Source of the DNA: Plutella xylostella
Taxonomy: Eukaryota; Arthropoda; Insecta; Lepidoptera; Plutellidae
DNA length: 64,000 nucleotides
NCBI RefSeq assembly: GCF_932276165.1
Contig: NC_063992.1
Span: 10,426,001 to 10,490,000 of the forward strand
Direction of reading: 5' to 3'
Below, piece after piece: positions 24,582 to 37,849 of this stretch. How positions within the stretch are numbered: the first letter of the stretch is position 1; each line of letters opens with the position of its first letter. The translations under genes and the position numbers were made by a program. The notes beneath the pieces are model-generated. The model searched no databases, was not told where the DNA came from, and saw only the letters and a program-made list of their open reading frames with translations.

Positions 24582-26344
24582 TAGTGATGTAACGAATATT
24601 CGCATTCGCATTCGCATTCGCGAATATTCGCATATTTTTGGATATTCGCATTCGCATTCGCAAAATTTTGTGCGAATGTTTTGCGAATATCAGTACTTAT
24701 TAGAAAAAAGTATTTTAAAATAATGGTATAGGTTAACAAAATCAAAATCCATTCGTCTATAACTTTTTTTATAAGTTACCCTTTTAATCACATTACCAGT
24801 CTTACTTTATCATTTGGTATTTATTTTTTTGGGTAATGAAACTTTAGAAATAGTTAATACAAGGCCCAAGGTGGGCCAAAAGTAATCACCCTATTGGAAG
24901 TCGCTCTCATTTGTACAAATGGCCGCCAATTTCAAATGACAATGGGCGTTTTGGGACCTATGTCCAATAAAGATGAGACATACATCGTTGGATAGGTCTT
25001 TTCAAGTGAGCAAAAAAGTATTATGACGACAAATCCGTATAAGTTGTCCATTTTGAAATATATACGTCGGAAGGAAGTATTTTTCTATGGCATTGCACTC
25101 TCTCTCCTGATGACAGTTAGGGCATAATACACGTAAACACGTATTATTGAAATTGGAGAAATTACTTTCAACTGGTTTTATTTACTGAGATAATAAACAA
25201 ATATTATATTATATGAATGATGATCATTTTGTTATAAAAATTAAAAATGAATGTGTTTTCACTAACAAAAACATTAAAATTACAGAAATAAAATATAAAA
25301 ACTTTCAAGGTACGATTATTCTAATTGGACAGTAAATCAAGACTAGCGCTTCCGTTATTCATATTCTGCAAAAAAATACCTTTTCAACGACGTATCACTC
25401 ATTTCTATTGGTGCTGGGCCCAGTTTCCATATATTTGTGCCCATCTTCATTTGTTTTGATATTGGTTGACTAGGCAAATGCAGAATACAAATTCCAACAA
25501 ATTCAGAAGCCATGGAGTGATATACTCCCCAAGATCCCGGAATAATTGTGTATACTTATTTTCAGTTTTCGGGACGCCTTTTTTTTTCGTTTTATGTGTC
25601 ATTTTTCCCTGAAAATTCGCCCGATTTTGCCGTTTGAGACGGTTTTGTGGGGTTTTTTGAAGACCCGTGTTTATTTATGTGAATAAGCTCATGTTCTCCC
25701 AACATTTCTCGTGTCTCATGTTACCGAAGTTCTCTCTGAAGTGATGAGAAATACCATAAAAGGAGCCCGTGCGGCAGTCAATTGGGACGGCGCCCATTTG
25801 GCCGATTAATTTATTTATATCATTTTCTGGACTTTACCAATAAAATTGTAAAGGTTCAAATAAACATAATCAAAAAAAAGATCAAAGTTTTTCATTTAGA
25901 AAAAAAAATGAGAGCCAAACAACATCGGATGACTTCTATTGGTCCACCTTGTAGTTTCATAAGACCTAAACATACACTCACGTGCAAAGAAACAGTTCCA
26001 CTTAAAATAATAATATGCAGACACCAAATAGCCCCTATTTTTAAAACATTTAATAGAAAATTTGAATAAAATATTAACGTTTTTAGTTGGTAATATTCTG
26101 ATGCGTCGTTAAATGAACTTAAAAATTGCAGAAGTCGTCATTAAGTTTTTTTTTTGCGCATTGCCCGTGAGTGTAAATAAACAAACAAAAAGCGTATTTT
26201 GATAGTATAGTGTCAGAGCAAGACAGCCATACATTTAAATACCTTTAAGCCATACAAATGACGCCAAATTTGAACACAAACTCAATATTCGCATTCGCAT
26301 TCGCATTCGCGAATGTCCAAAAACACACATTCGTTACATCACTA
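24582..26344. mobile_element. hAT-type non-autonomous transposon
   Basis: The termini TAGTGATGTAACGAAT and, inverted, ATTCGTTACATCACTA are 16-bp perfect inverted repeats. They are flanked by an exact 8-bp direct repeat GTGTCTAT (24574-24581, 26345-26352), which is the hAT signature. Subterminal regions on both sides carry tandem GCATTC units and GCGAATATTCGC palindromes. No hAT dimerisation domain or RNase-H-like transposase can be read inside. The frame at 25782-26069 is unrecognised. Length is 1,763 bp. Confidence 0.85.
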
Positions 26345-26519
26345 GTGTCTATACGTAAAGGGTTAATATTTACCATTAAAGTTCCCGTTAGCAAGTATCA
26401 GTAATATTCCACCCATATAGCCGCCTACCTCTTCCCACCTAGCAGGTAATAAGGCGTTTCTGGCACATCCGTCACACTGTAGATAATCCTTGTGCGCAAT
26501 TTTCTGCCTGTCACCGAGT

Positions 26520-26546
26520 GACGGCGGCGGCGGCGGCGGCGGCGCG
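26520..26546. repeat. (CGG)n microsatellite
   Basis: About eight GGC triplets in otherwise AT-rich sequence. The short proline-rich minus frame over it (26363-26566) is a by-product. Confidence 0.8.
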
Positions 26547-26794
26547 GGGGACCAGCGGGGCTCCAACTGTTTGTTAGGCCTAGTTTCATCATAGTCTGTT
26601 AGATCGTTAACACCCCTGTTGCATTGTAACTGTCATCTAAAATAATATATCCATGTTGAATTCTTGACAGAAGTGTCTAATTGTTCAAATAATCTCTTAT
26701 GTAAGCTGTTAACAGGTTAGAACAGGAGAAATGTAACAGGCTGTTAATGATCTAACGGAGTGATAATTGGCGGCTAACGACATGAGGTGACGAC

Positions 26795-26913
26795 TTGCGA
26801 AAGGTGGCTGGTAATGATTGGTTTCGGGAAGCTATAGGTCGCATCCAGTGGCGTGCTTTGGGAGAGGCCTACATCCAGCAGTGGACTGGTAGGCTGATGA
26901 TGATGGTGACATG
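26795..26913 (+). pseudogene. RTE 3'-end fragment
   Basis: It translates to a short stretch ending WRALGEAYIQQWTGR and is followed by the tail GATGATGATGG, as in the other RTE copies. Only the last 40 or so codons are present. Confidence 0.7.
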
Positions 26914-28665
26914 AGGTGGCTGCATGACGCTCGACGACACGTCATAGAAATTGTTAGTGACGTTGCAACACTTCGTCTCCAACCTCATGTCGCCTTAAAA
27001 TGTGGTTGTTGAAGCTTGTATTAGATACTTACTACTAACAATTTCAGTAAAAAAATACATTTGCTACTTCATAACTTTAAAAAAATGCCTCGAGACGGTG
27101 ATGTGTAGGTTAGTGCTGTACTAAATAGGATATTCTAATACCTGCATGTAGTAAGGAAATCTATCCTTAAAAAACGTATAACTATAGCAATTTATACTGG
27201 TGTTAACTTATCCAGGCTTTAGTTACTGTAATGTCGGGAATATTTTAAACCTATGTCCTAATTTATGTAGGTAACGAAATGTCAACAACATGTGAGCGAT
27301 ACTGGCATTTTCAGGCTTTATTTTTATTAGCTTTATTAGTTTTCATCGAGGGTGTTAGGTACAATATACTTTTACATGTAATTATAACTACAAAGCGAAT
27401 AGATACTTAGATCAAGTGAATCAGGTGTTTTAGAGTTTTTTAGTTAATCGATGTCTTATTCGGAAACTGACTTACTTTCAGCGAAACTGAAAATAATAGG
27501 TACTTACGTTGTTACAACTGAGTCCTAATAACTAATTAACTAGTTGTCATTGTCGTTCTCGTTGACGTTGAATAGATCGTAGTAAAAAAGTAAGTGGGTG
27601 TTTAGGAGATGACATTGATTTTCCATAAAAAGTTTGAGAAACACTTCGATTTAAGGGACTGACTGACTTATACTATACGCCTATTGTTTTTCCCTGCTTC
27701 AAGCATTCGCTAAAGAAAATCAAATAAGAAACTATCTAATCTTGCTTGCAAGTAAATATTACAAATGATATTACCAAAATATTGTATGAAGAAGCAAGAA
27801 CTCATGGGCATTGGTAATGTACCTAATCTATCGTTCAGTTTTATCCAGCCAGTGCTGGCAATCCAAAATAGTTTATAACATAGTAATCATGCACTATAAG
27901 ATCTATTAGGGAACACCTACTGTCTCATCCATTAGCTACGTAATAAACATGAAGTATTACGAGTGTCCGCTTATAAATTAGATTTTAGTTCCGGTCGCTG
28001 ACACGAAATTTAAACGCGGAATTATCTCGAACAGCCTTACAATGGCCTGCATCTCGAGAGCTGCATTCTTCTAGGAGGCCGTTTGAAAATGGCCTCTGTT
28101 GTTTTACACCTTTAAGTTGAAAGTCAAAGGGTGGTGTTAAAAGACTAAAGCACTTAAGAGCCGATGCGCTAGTGGCCCTCTTGTTAGAACAACGCCCGGC
28201 TCAGATACAAAGAGAGGGTTAATGCAGGGATGGATAGCTAAAGAAGTCGTCTCGTAACTCTTAACTTTTGTGAGGTAAGGGTTAACTTCGCATCTGGACG
28301 TGGCCACGGCTGTACGAGCGATGATACAAGGTTTTGTATTCTTGATTGAAAATGCATCTCGCTTGGCGGTTCATGTAAAAGAGATCAACTGTTTTAGAAA
28401 GATTTTCTTGGTCTTATTAATTTATGTAGGTACTTATATGAATAATAATAAATATGTACAGAAGTTACCTTATTTATTCTTAGGCAGGCATGTTGCCTCC
28501 AGAACAGGTTTTTCAGGACACTCGATGAGCAAATTTCACTGACACACAAGTTCACTATTACTTTGTCCGATAAACTATGTACTCGTAAGTATACACAAGC
28601 ATAAGTAATGCCTAATCACATCAGGTATGAATATAAAACCATGATAAATTCCGTCACTAAAATAG
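26914..28665. other. Intergenic, nothing recognised
   Basis: No coding region, inverted repeat or known retroposon is evident. The frame at 28300-28542 has no recognisable motif. Confidence 0.4.
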
Positions 28666-29481
28666 TAAGGTGCAGGTGGGTTATTCCGAAAGGTTTTTGG
28701 GTTAGTTGGATACATGTTCGTATTTTGTCAATTTATGAGAACTGGTTGGGTCATTTTGATTCATGTAAGGACGCTTTGTATACTTGAATATACTACCTAA
28801 AACTCTGTTTAACAGACTTCTCTAAATACCCACGGAATTCGTAAATATTTAAGTTTCAAAAGCTGATAATTTTTCTTTGCACGAGGGTAATTCCGAATGA
28901 ATGCGGGTTATTCCGAAAAACATTTAAAATGAGTTTTGGGTAATTTAATCTAAATGACCATATTTATTTTTCGATCAGCTCAACCTCGCAAAAAATTATT
29001 TCGAAATATTGCCTAGAACTGCCCAGAAGTACTTATACACATTTATATGATATTTATAATTTGGAATTACCCGATCCACAGAATTTCATAGTAAAATGTT
29101 CCAACTTTCGGAATTACCCTAGTTCGCCCATTCCGGAAAATACAAAAAAATTAAAGCTAGGGTTTTTAAACTCTGAACGTAGTGAAGAAAAACGACAATC
29201 TTTTGGATGAAAAAACAATCAGTTAAGTAACTTAACTGATTTCTTAATTACCGATGTGCGGGTAATTCCGAAAATTCAAAAATCCGGAAATTTGCACTTT
29301 TTTACTAATTTTACGTTTTTACACGCATGCTCGGTCCTAGCGCCCTGAGTCAACCCAAGCGAGGTAGAAGATTAAGTTGCCATCAAGGTTCCACGGTTCA
29401 AATTCAAAGTATGGCTGCGTTTGGAAGAAATCGGCAAAAATCGGAATTACCCGAAATTCGGCATTACCCACCTGCACCTTA
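28666..29481. mobile_element. Inverted-repeat element filled with GGTAATTCCGAA motifs
   Basis: The left end TAAGGTGCAGGTGGGTTATT is inverted at the right as ATTACCCACCTGCACCTTA. Inside, GGTTATTCCGAAA or GGTAATTCCGAA recurs in both orientations near 28678, 28884, 28905, 29107, 29259 and 29443-29470. The 816-bp element encodes nothing recognisable; the frame at 29327-29563 crosses its edge. Confidence 0.7.
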
Positions 29482-29909
29482 CGCAGGCAACTCGTCGCAG
29501 ATGCCAACCACATGCCAACTGAACTACCCTTATTACTTCTATGACTACCCTACAATCGCCTAGAAAGTTTTTTTTGTAGATGTCTTTTCTTTTTACGGAA
29601 AAAACTAAGGGCATTATCCCATACTGCCTGGTCTTATTTAATGTTAAGTCTTATACTTATGTTCTTATGTATGTCTACAAAGCTACAAAGCAATTTTAAA
29701 TAGCATAATATATTATTATGGTACAAACCTAATTAAATACCTATTATACCTACCTACATAACCATGCTCAAGCCAATGCCTCCATGATTGTTCTGGATAT
29801 GATAAAGAGGTGGAAACTAGCTTCAATAACGTTTATCTTTCTCATGATATAGCTTAGCCTTATTATCTTACTAGAGTGGGCGGACGTAAAAAGAACTGCT
29901 TTAAAGAGT

Positions 29910-30480
29910 AGATTTTTTTATTATTTATAGGTATACATAGGTAGATTCGTAATACTTATAATAAGAATAAATACCTAATCAATTACTGATTTACTTTCCG
30001 ATGTTTTATAAATAAAAATTCATAACATCAAAATGCAACATTACAACATTTATATTATTTCTTTATTTAGGAATAATACTTTAATAAGTACTTTATTTTT
30101 AATAGGTACTTTATTGCACAAATATGAGATCATTATTACTTCTATTTTAGACTCTGTCTCATCATCCTTGTATTTATTACTTGTTTTTTTTTTATTATTT
30201 GTGGGTATACATACATAGGAGTTTCATAATATTTATAATAAGAATTCATAATCAATTACTGATTGACTTTCTGATATTTGTTAGTGATTCACAACATCAA
30301 AGAAATGCAGGTATTTCATTGCAGACATTCAATAAATTACAACATTTATATTATTTACATCTATTTAGACTTTGTCAATTCATTCCTTAAATGGGCCATT
30401 ATTTTATTTTGGGGACAATTTGGCATACTTTTACAGATATTTTTTTCAAAAATAAACTTATTATTAATTAACCTTTCAAT
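29910..30480. repeat. Diverged tandem duplication, about 275-bp unit
   Basis: A unit with TTTATTATTTATAGGTATAC, AATCAATTACTGATTTACTT and ACAACATTTATATTATTT at 29917-30070 is repeated in the same order at 30190-30360. AT-rich, no gene. Confidence 0.65.
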
Positions 30481-30569
30481 ATTTATTTATGTTAATTAAC
30501 ATTTATATTATTCATTAAATACATTTGCAGCGATGTTTTCTTGCTATTTCTTAAAGTTATTGACGTTTA

Positions 30570-31940
30570 ATCGAGGAACGATGAGAAAAAAATACTACTG
30601 CGTTACTTTCATACAAAATTATGTTTTATTGTTAGGAACATATATTTTGGTTCGTAAACATATACCAGATAAAAAGTAAGAAAAAAAACATTAATCTAAC
30701 AGTTTAAATTACAAAATATTCTCAATTTTGTTATTCATTCTATAATAAAGTTTCCCACTGCGTTACCAATCAATAAGTTTTAATGCAATACTTTTCGAAA
30801 AAAGGAAAAAATAATCATAATTTTTTGGTCAAAGTTTTAGAAATAGCTCTAAATAAGGTGAATTATAATTATTATATTTAGTTTAACATTCTTTCTAATA
30901 AAGAGTAGCTAAAATGTTTGTGAATACTCTCAGGAAACGAGGGACAAATAGATAACGCTGTGGTTAATTGGTAACACAGTGGTATCTCAATCACAATCTT
31001 TATACTTTCTTCAATTAAAACTAATCATAATGTGAAAAAAACTATCAAACTAAAATTAACAGAACTCTTTGTTTAATAACAAACATTAAAATCGCTGAAA
31101 ATATAACAACTTAATACTAAGAAATATTTCTATTTTTTTTTGCCTATAAAGCCGTTGTTTTTCAGCCGCTGTTTACGCCATTGAGTCTGAAATGTTATAC
31201 TGTAACAATATTATATGCTCAAATGTTATATTTGTACCATAAATTGAGTAACAGATACCTGAAAACTATAAGAAAAACCCCTGAGTTACTATAGTTACAA
31301 CTGCGTTACTGAAAAAGTAACGAAGTGTAGCGGTAACGCAGTTGTAAAACAATAACCTTTTTGAAGTTAGTACTTAAATGAATACACATACATGGGATAT
31401 CAAAATGCCCTCATAATTGTTACTAATTATTACATATATTGCATGAAATAAAATAATAAATATCTATAAAACTCACCGTATGTCGCCGGTAACTCAGTGG
31501 CGTCACAATAAATACACGCGCTTCTCTCCAGGACTCTCATCCGAAAAACTTGGTCATTTTATCCGTCCCGCTCTCCTTCCTGCACTCCGATACAAATACA
31601 CAGCCATTCAAATGATCTTAGGTGTAAGAAAGTGAAAAAAAGTTTATTTATGATTGAATTTCCTAGGGTAACCTAGTGTAGGTGTATTTTTGGTTAGGCT
31701 TGGGGACTCGGCCAGGAATATTAATTGTCCCATAATATGTTCATATAAAATCATGATTATTACCGTGAAGTAAAGTTTAAATAATGACATATTCGTTATA
31801 ATATTCAAAAAAATTGTTTCCATTATAATTTTTTACACACGTTGTGCTTGTTTCATATGACTCGCTCCGAGGGACAGACAATTTTTGTATGAAAAACAAT
31901 TGCGTTACCAAAAACAACAACAGAGTTACCGTAATTTGTA
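30570..31940. repeat. Block of CTGCGTTAC / GTAACGCAG motifs
   Basis: Variants of ACTGCGTTAC occur in both orientations near 30600, 30758, 30955-30985, 31280-31345, 31487, 31903 and 31922. The block has no coding content and ends just before the last exon of the zinc-finger gene. It resembles the other motif-studded elements in the window, but I could not fix its termini. Confidence 0.5.
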
Positions 31941-32044
31941 AATAAATAAAGTATTTTACATAAATTCATTATATTTTCTGTGACCGGTATTTTATTTAAT
32001 AGCTACAGGCGGTAGCTATATTCCTGAATTTAATTATTTAATTT

Positions 32045-35000
32045 TTAAAAAATGTTTCTTTGTAGGGGACCGATAATTGTACCTAAAATAAAATAATGGC
32101 CCAAATAACTTATTTTCTTCTGGACTAGATCTTCCCCGTGTACTCTCATGTGCATTTTGAGGTTGTGCGAGCCCGTGAATCCTTTGTCGCACACAGCACA
32201 CACAAACGGTTTCTCTCCTGAAAAAAACATAACATTTACTTAATTAATTTATCGCAGTCCGAAGTTTGTCTCAAAGAAATCGTTTTACTAAGGCTACGTA
32301 AGTTCTAGAAAAGTGTTATAAATTATTTATCAACGAGAGTGGTAGGTCCAAGCAGAATCTAATAGTATGAGACTTCTTTCTTTTGGTGCTCAGGTTCAGC
32401 ACAAAATATTAGACTCACATAGAGCCCAACAACGCAAACTTTACAAAGGATATAAGAAGTGTTTATTTCTTTTTATTTTACTTGTACCCATAATAAATAA
32501 AGGAACTTATAACGAGAAACTTACAAAATAATATGTATGTTTGTATTGGCACTTTTTTATGTAGCAAAATTTGCTCTATCGAAATATCCGCCAGCTATCT
32601 ACGTACAAATGCCCAGATATGTTAATTTAGTTACCAGTATGCGTCCTCTTATGTTTCTTTAAGACACTGTTTGAGAAGAAAGAAGCGTCACAGGAATTGC
32701 ACTTGAAGCGGCGATAGTTGTCGTGTTTGTCGACATGGATTCTCAGATTGCTTGAGTTTTTGTACGCGGCCGGGCAGCGTGGACATTTGTATGGAACGTC
32801 TGATGAGTGACATTTCATATGGTTTTGCAGCTGGAATGCAGAGACACGGTATTAAATACAGGGTGTTTTATTAAAAAGGTGTATCAAATACCATTAGCGA
32901 AAGCTTTTGGATACTTACTCTTCGGGCCGTCAATAAATACAAATGTATGCGCTGTTTGCTTCCTATAGATACTCGTCCGAGAAATCATATCGAAAAACAT
33001 GACAACTATAGGTTAAAAATAAACACAAAAAATACTGCCCAACTGAAATGAGTCTAGGTCGTCTACCGTATGTGGGTGGGTGACCAGGACTGGTGACGGT
33101 GAGAGCCATGATAGATATAGAAAGAAGACCCAAGGTGGCCTTATGTCCAACAGTGTATAAAAAACAACAAAAACAGTATGGCATAAAGCCCTTATAAGCT
33201 TTTTCGGTTGACAGGACAAAACAAAAATAAAATAGTTATTACCGGTATGAGTTCTTCTTTGTTTGGCTAATTGATTAACTGAAAGAACCGGGCCGGACAG
33301 GATTCGCACTTGAGGCGGCGACAGTTATCGTGTTTGTCGATATGGATTTTCAGATTCGTCAAGTTCTTATGGTGGCTGGACAGCGTGTACATTTGTATGG
33401 ACGATCCATAGAGTGAGTTTTCAAATGCTTTCGCATCTGTAATATAGAGGAACCTTAATTTTAAATACAGGCTATTCGTTCGTTTACGTTTCGATAAAAT
33501 GACACGATAAGATAGGAAGAAAGTGAATATAACTATAATATTATAATATATGCTCATGACTTTAGTCCCCGAAGGAGTAGTCAGAGGTGATTCAGCTTAA
33601 CGCTGTAAATTAGAACCCACGTGATATGTCGAGAATCGTATCGCCGTTTCTGAATGAGTACAATGCATACACATCACATACACATCTAGAATCTAGATGT
33701 GCAGTTTTCCTCACGATGTTTTCCTTAACCGTAAGACTGATAAAGATAAAGTATAAAATACTCTATATTGCACACAAACACCGTGTCTATCCGTTGTTGT
33801 TTGTCCTTATTACTAAACGATATAATATATTGTACTGAAATTCCTTACTTCTAAAGAATGAATTAGTTCATGAGCAGTATTACAAAGATATAACTTACAG
33901 CATGCTGATTCTTGAGCAGCACCCCACACTGCGGACAGACCTGCGCGCGCGCGTCGCACGCGTGTGCCGCCAGCTGCTCCGCGGACTTGAACACGCGGTG
34001 GCACGGCGTGCAGCGGTGCTTGCCGCCGGAGTGCATGCGCACTTGGTGAAGCTGGGAGGAGGAAATGTATTCAGTCATATATTGCACTCAGAAGAAATGT
34101 TTTTGTCATATATTGCATTGAGAAGACTATCACACTAATATCATAAAGTAGTAAGTTTGTGAGTGGGTGTGTACTTCTTCATGAACACGCGGTGGCACGG
34201 CGTGCAGCGGTGCTTGCCGCCGGAGTGCATGCGCACTTGGTGAAGCTGGGAGGAGGAAATGTATTTAGTCATATATTGCACTCAGAAGAAATGTTTTTGT
34301 CATATATTGCATTGAGAAGAAATGTTTTGGTCATATATTGTATTGAGAAGAAAATCTATCACACTAATATCATAAAGTAGTAAGTTTGTGAGCACTCCTT
34401 CATGAACACGCGGTGGCACGGCGTACAGCGGTACTTGCCGCCGGAGTGCATGCGCACTTGGTGAAGCTAGGGAAATAGTGGGAGAAAATGTATTTAGTCA
34501 TATATTGCACTCAGAAGAAATGGTTTTGGTCATATATTGCATTGAGAAGACTATCACACTAATATCATAAAGTAGTAAGTTTGTGAGTGGGTGTGTACTT
34601 CTTCATGAACACGCGGTGGCACGGCGTGCAGCGGTGCTTGCCGCCGGAGTGCATGCGCACTTGGTGAAGCTGGGAGGGGAAAATGTATTTAGTCATATAT
34701 TGCACTGAGAAGAAAAACTATTTAAGCATAATATTGCAGTGATGAGAAAATCTATTTAAATATACTATATTTGTTTTTGCTTTTTCAATTTAGTAACTAC
34801 TTTTTTTTTTGTTGCTCCTTTCTACTAGTTTTTCTGTACCTCCTGTAGGTTGGCTGGTAGAAAATGCTTTTAGCATTAAGTCCACGTTTTGTACACTTAT
34901 ATTTCATATTTGTGCAATAAAGTATCAAATAAATAAATAAATATATTGCATTGAGACGAAAATCTATTTAGTCATTTACTATTGCACTGAGAATAAAACG

Positions 35001-37549
35001 TATTAAGTCTTATATTGCACTGAGAAGAAAATCTATTTAGTCATATATTGCACTGAGAATAAAACCTATTAAGTCATATGTTACATTGAGAGGAAAATCT
35101 ATTTAGTGAAATACTGCACTGAGAATAAAATGTATTACTCATATTTTGCACTAATAGTGGCATCAGCCATGTTGCATCAAATTCCGTTTAGTTGTTATAT
35201 TTAGTACAAATCACACATAAACAGATACATACTTTCAGTGATTCCCGTTTTTTGGTTGAGAAGTCGCACTTGTCACACTTAATGGTGACGTCCGAATGCA
35301 GTTGCAAGTGATTAATTAAGCCACCCCTTCTGGTGAACCTAGGAAAACAAATTTAAGAAATAGTTTATTACATAAAGGGCCTATAGTATAGACGTAATAC
35401 TCAATAGCAAACAATCGAACATGAAAATCTATTGACGAAATTAATATGAAATCTACCTGATTATTTTAGGAGCTTTATTTTACACTTTAGAGCAGCAGGC
35501 CATTTGATATTAACAGACACAAAACACCAAACAGGGTTTCCAACGGTGTGCCACACTTCTACTAACTCAACCACGGCATCTATGATTTTATTGTTTTTTT
35601 TATGTGCTTACAGAAACTTTCCCTTATAAATGAATGAGTTAACTTACGATTTGTTGCAGTGGTGGCACAAATACGACTTGCTATTGTGGGTGATGTAGAT
35701 ATGTTGAGACATCTTTTTAATGTCTTGATAAACTTTGGGGCACTGTCTGCATTGCATGCCTGTAAACTGAACAAAACAACCCTTTAAATTCAGTCTCACT
35801 ATCAGGTTTTTTTTAAATGTATTAGTCACAAAAAATCGCAATACAGCTATATTTTAGTGCTGTATTTTAGAACAAAATAGAAAATGCAGTCCATCTATAA
35901 ATTCATGAAATTAATATTTAATTATAAGGAACTCAAATTTCCAGCAGCTGGGCAGCTTAAAAATGAGTGATGCAACAGCTGAGATAGGCGCTCTGATGTT
36001 CCAAGAATATATAATCTAGTTTCTGTAGCAGATGGACATAAAGATAAAGAATCAAGAGCGAGCGGGCCGGAGAACTTTTGTCGCACCTAAATTGAACCCC
36101 TTGAACCCCTTCTGAAAAAGAATAAAATTATTAACCTACCTCTTTGTCATAATGCTCAGTTAAGTAATGATGCTCCATGACGTGTGGCAGTTTGAACGGC
36201 TTCCAGCACAAGTGGCACACCAGCTCTCTCGGGTCCTTCAAGTGAGTGACTCGGTGAGAGATCATTTGTGGCCACTCTCTGAATTCCCCGTCGTCACACA
36301 GCCCACATGTGGTGTCTGTCTTGTGGCCGTTGATGTGGATTTGTAGTTCTGGTTTACTTGCAAAAGTTGATGCACAAAGTCCTGGAAATAAATTATTCTT
36401 ATGATAAAATTGAGGTGTAATTATTAAAAGGATAGGTATAAGTAATGAAATGGTTGGTTCTCTAATTTTTTATACAAAAATGTAGTAACTTACCACAAGA
36501 CAGCAGTGTTAGTTCTATTTGTTCTGGTTCTGGTGCTTTTACTTTAATTGGTGTTCTTCTAGTTTTATGTTTTTTCACTTCACGTAATAGTTCATAAACT
36601 TCAGGTTTTCGTTTTGTGACTTCAGGTTTTGGTATGTCCTTTTGCATTATTTCTTTGGGGCATTTTTCTTCAGCGCTTTTTTCATTAGAGCATTTTTCTT
36701 CACTTGGTAATTCATCCTCAATTATAGGGACTGAAATAGATTTCATTAATATTATTTATTACATTTATAAATAAACTATACTAATGTTTCTTAAAAATTA
36801 ATAATGATGTACTTACCAATTAATTCATGTTCTATTTCCTCTATTTTGACACGTATTTCCTCTTCATATAATGTATCATCATTTATATCTTCTTCTTCTT
36901 TTACTTCACACTGTGACGTTGGCACCTCAGTGTCTTCAATAAATTCGGTTTTCACAAAATCTTCATTTTCAATTTTTACAGTCACCTCTAATGCCTGAAA
37001 TTGAACAATAATATTGTATAGTAGGACATTAAAAGAACCTACCCATGTAATGCATCAACTGTACTTTATAATATCTGGCACACCCTGGACCGTCAAAGAA
37101 TGACACTATATATATTTTTTAAATCCGGATCCGCTTGATTGCAGCATTATGGAAGGAAAATGCAGGCAGCAGAAGGGGTATTTGGGGGAATGCTGGAGCC
37201 TACAACGCCCCACCAATGTCAAAAAACCATACAACATGTGCTAAAAATGTCTTCTGAAACGTCTTTTAAAAAGCTTTTAAAAAATGTTTAAGCAAAATCT
37301 ATTTTCAAATTATAATAATAATATTGTTTGTATTAGGTACAATATCAGTGAGTGTAGTTTCAGTCCCCTATAATACCCACATGATAGTATTTTTATTCCA
37401 TTCATTTTTAGGAAAAAGTAATTGTTACTCACCACTTCATGTAAAGATGATTCTGATTTAATACATTGATTCCTGAATGTTATGAAGTCGTCCACAGTGT
37501 TCCAACACCGCTGACACATCATGTGAGGCAGATTTTCATCCAGTTTTAT
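32045..37549 (-). CDS. ZAD/C2H2 zinc-finger protein, gene 1
   Basis: A probable sequence-specific DNA-binding nuclear protein of the insect ZAD class. Exons in gene order: 37549-37433, 36994-36817, 36730-36494, 36381-36140, 35766-35648, 35338-35233, 34051-33899, 32830-32635, 32217-32045. All have GT/AG sites and phases that join. They give 506 codons plus stop, not counting the N-terminal half of the ZAD. The first exon carries the second ZAD cysteine pair (LPHMMCQRCWNTVDDF). Two acidic/lysine-rich linker exons follow. C2H2 fingers follow: CGLCASTFASKPELQIHINGH spans an exon junction, then LVCHLCWKPFKLPH, CRQCPKVYQDIKK, CDKCDFSTKKRES, CTPCHRVFKSAEQ, CPQCGVLLKNQHA, CPRCPAAYKNSSN, CNSCDASFFSNSV and CAVCDKGFTGSHN. 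The start of exon 35766 is ambiguous because several AGs are close together. Likely a transcription factor; targets cannot be inferred. Confidence 0.85.
33243..33436 (-). pseudogene. Decayed duplicate of zinc-finger exon 32830-32635
   Basis: Acceptor (TTACAG), donor (GGTAAT) and sequence match the 196-base exon downstream: RPYKCTRCPA, NLTNLKIHIDKHDNCRRL and KCESCPARFF are recognisable. It is 194 bases, with a 2-base deletion in the linker after the first finger cysteines that shifts the frame. It lies between exons 34051-33899 and 32830-32635, so its inclusion would break the protein. Probably a dead alternative exon. Confidence 0.8.
34120..34690 (-). repeat. Three extra copies of a zinc-finger exon's acceptor edge
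   Basis: Next to the true exon start at 34051, copies of the first 60 or so exon bases with the CAG (or TAG) acceptor recur at 34245, 34466 and 34669, with the adjoining intron (ATATTGCACTCAGAAGAAATG and CACTAATATCATAAAGTAGT). Units are about 194-221 bases. The copies run into stops and lack the exon's 3' half, so they look like decoy acceptors. Milder versions of the intron repeat continue to about 35150. Confidence 0.85.
34790..34950 (+). repeat. LINE 3'-tail fragment
   Basis: It contains TTAGCATTAAGTCCAC and GTGCAATAAAGTATCAAATA with an AAATAAATA tail. The same family is inverted at 46835-46930. It sits in an intron of zinc-finger gene 1. Confidence 0.6.
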
Positions 37550-37759
37550 CTGTAAGGAAGGCCATCATTTCTCTCACTATTACTACAGTAACCTGATGAA
37601 TGCTATGAAATCAGATAAAATTTCAAATATATCTGTGTCTTGCTAATAGATTGGAACAGGGTAATACATAGTTATTAAGTTCTGCCTACCTGATTTTAAA
37701 AATTTTGTGGTCTAGGTCTAAGCATTCAATATTAAAACATGTGTATTTAAGTTTCAGGC

Positions 37760-37846
37760 TGAGTTGAAATTATATTTTTCAATTAATTCAGCATTTATTA
37801 TTTGTAATTCATGGTCTGCTGATAGACAAGCTCGGCAGGACTGCAT
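37760..37846 (-). CDS. Candidate first exon: N-terminal half of the ZAD domain
   Basis: An ATG at 37846 begins MQSCRACLSADHELQIINAE, which has the C-x2-C pair and hydrophobic spacing of a ZAD N-terminus. It lies 210 bases upstream of the exon carrying the second cysteine pair and would be in phase if it ended at 37760. The expected GT donor is absent: the frame reaches TGA right after 37757 and the sequence there is TCA|GCCTGA. Either a poor GC donor is used, another exon exists, or this copy is damaged. Confidence 0.5.
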
Positions 37847-37849
37847 GGT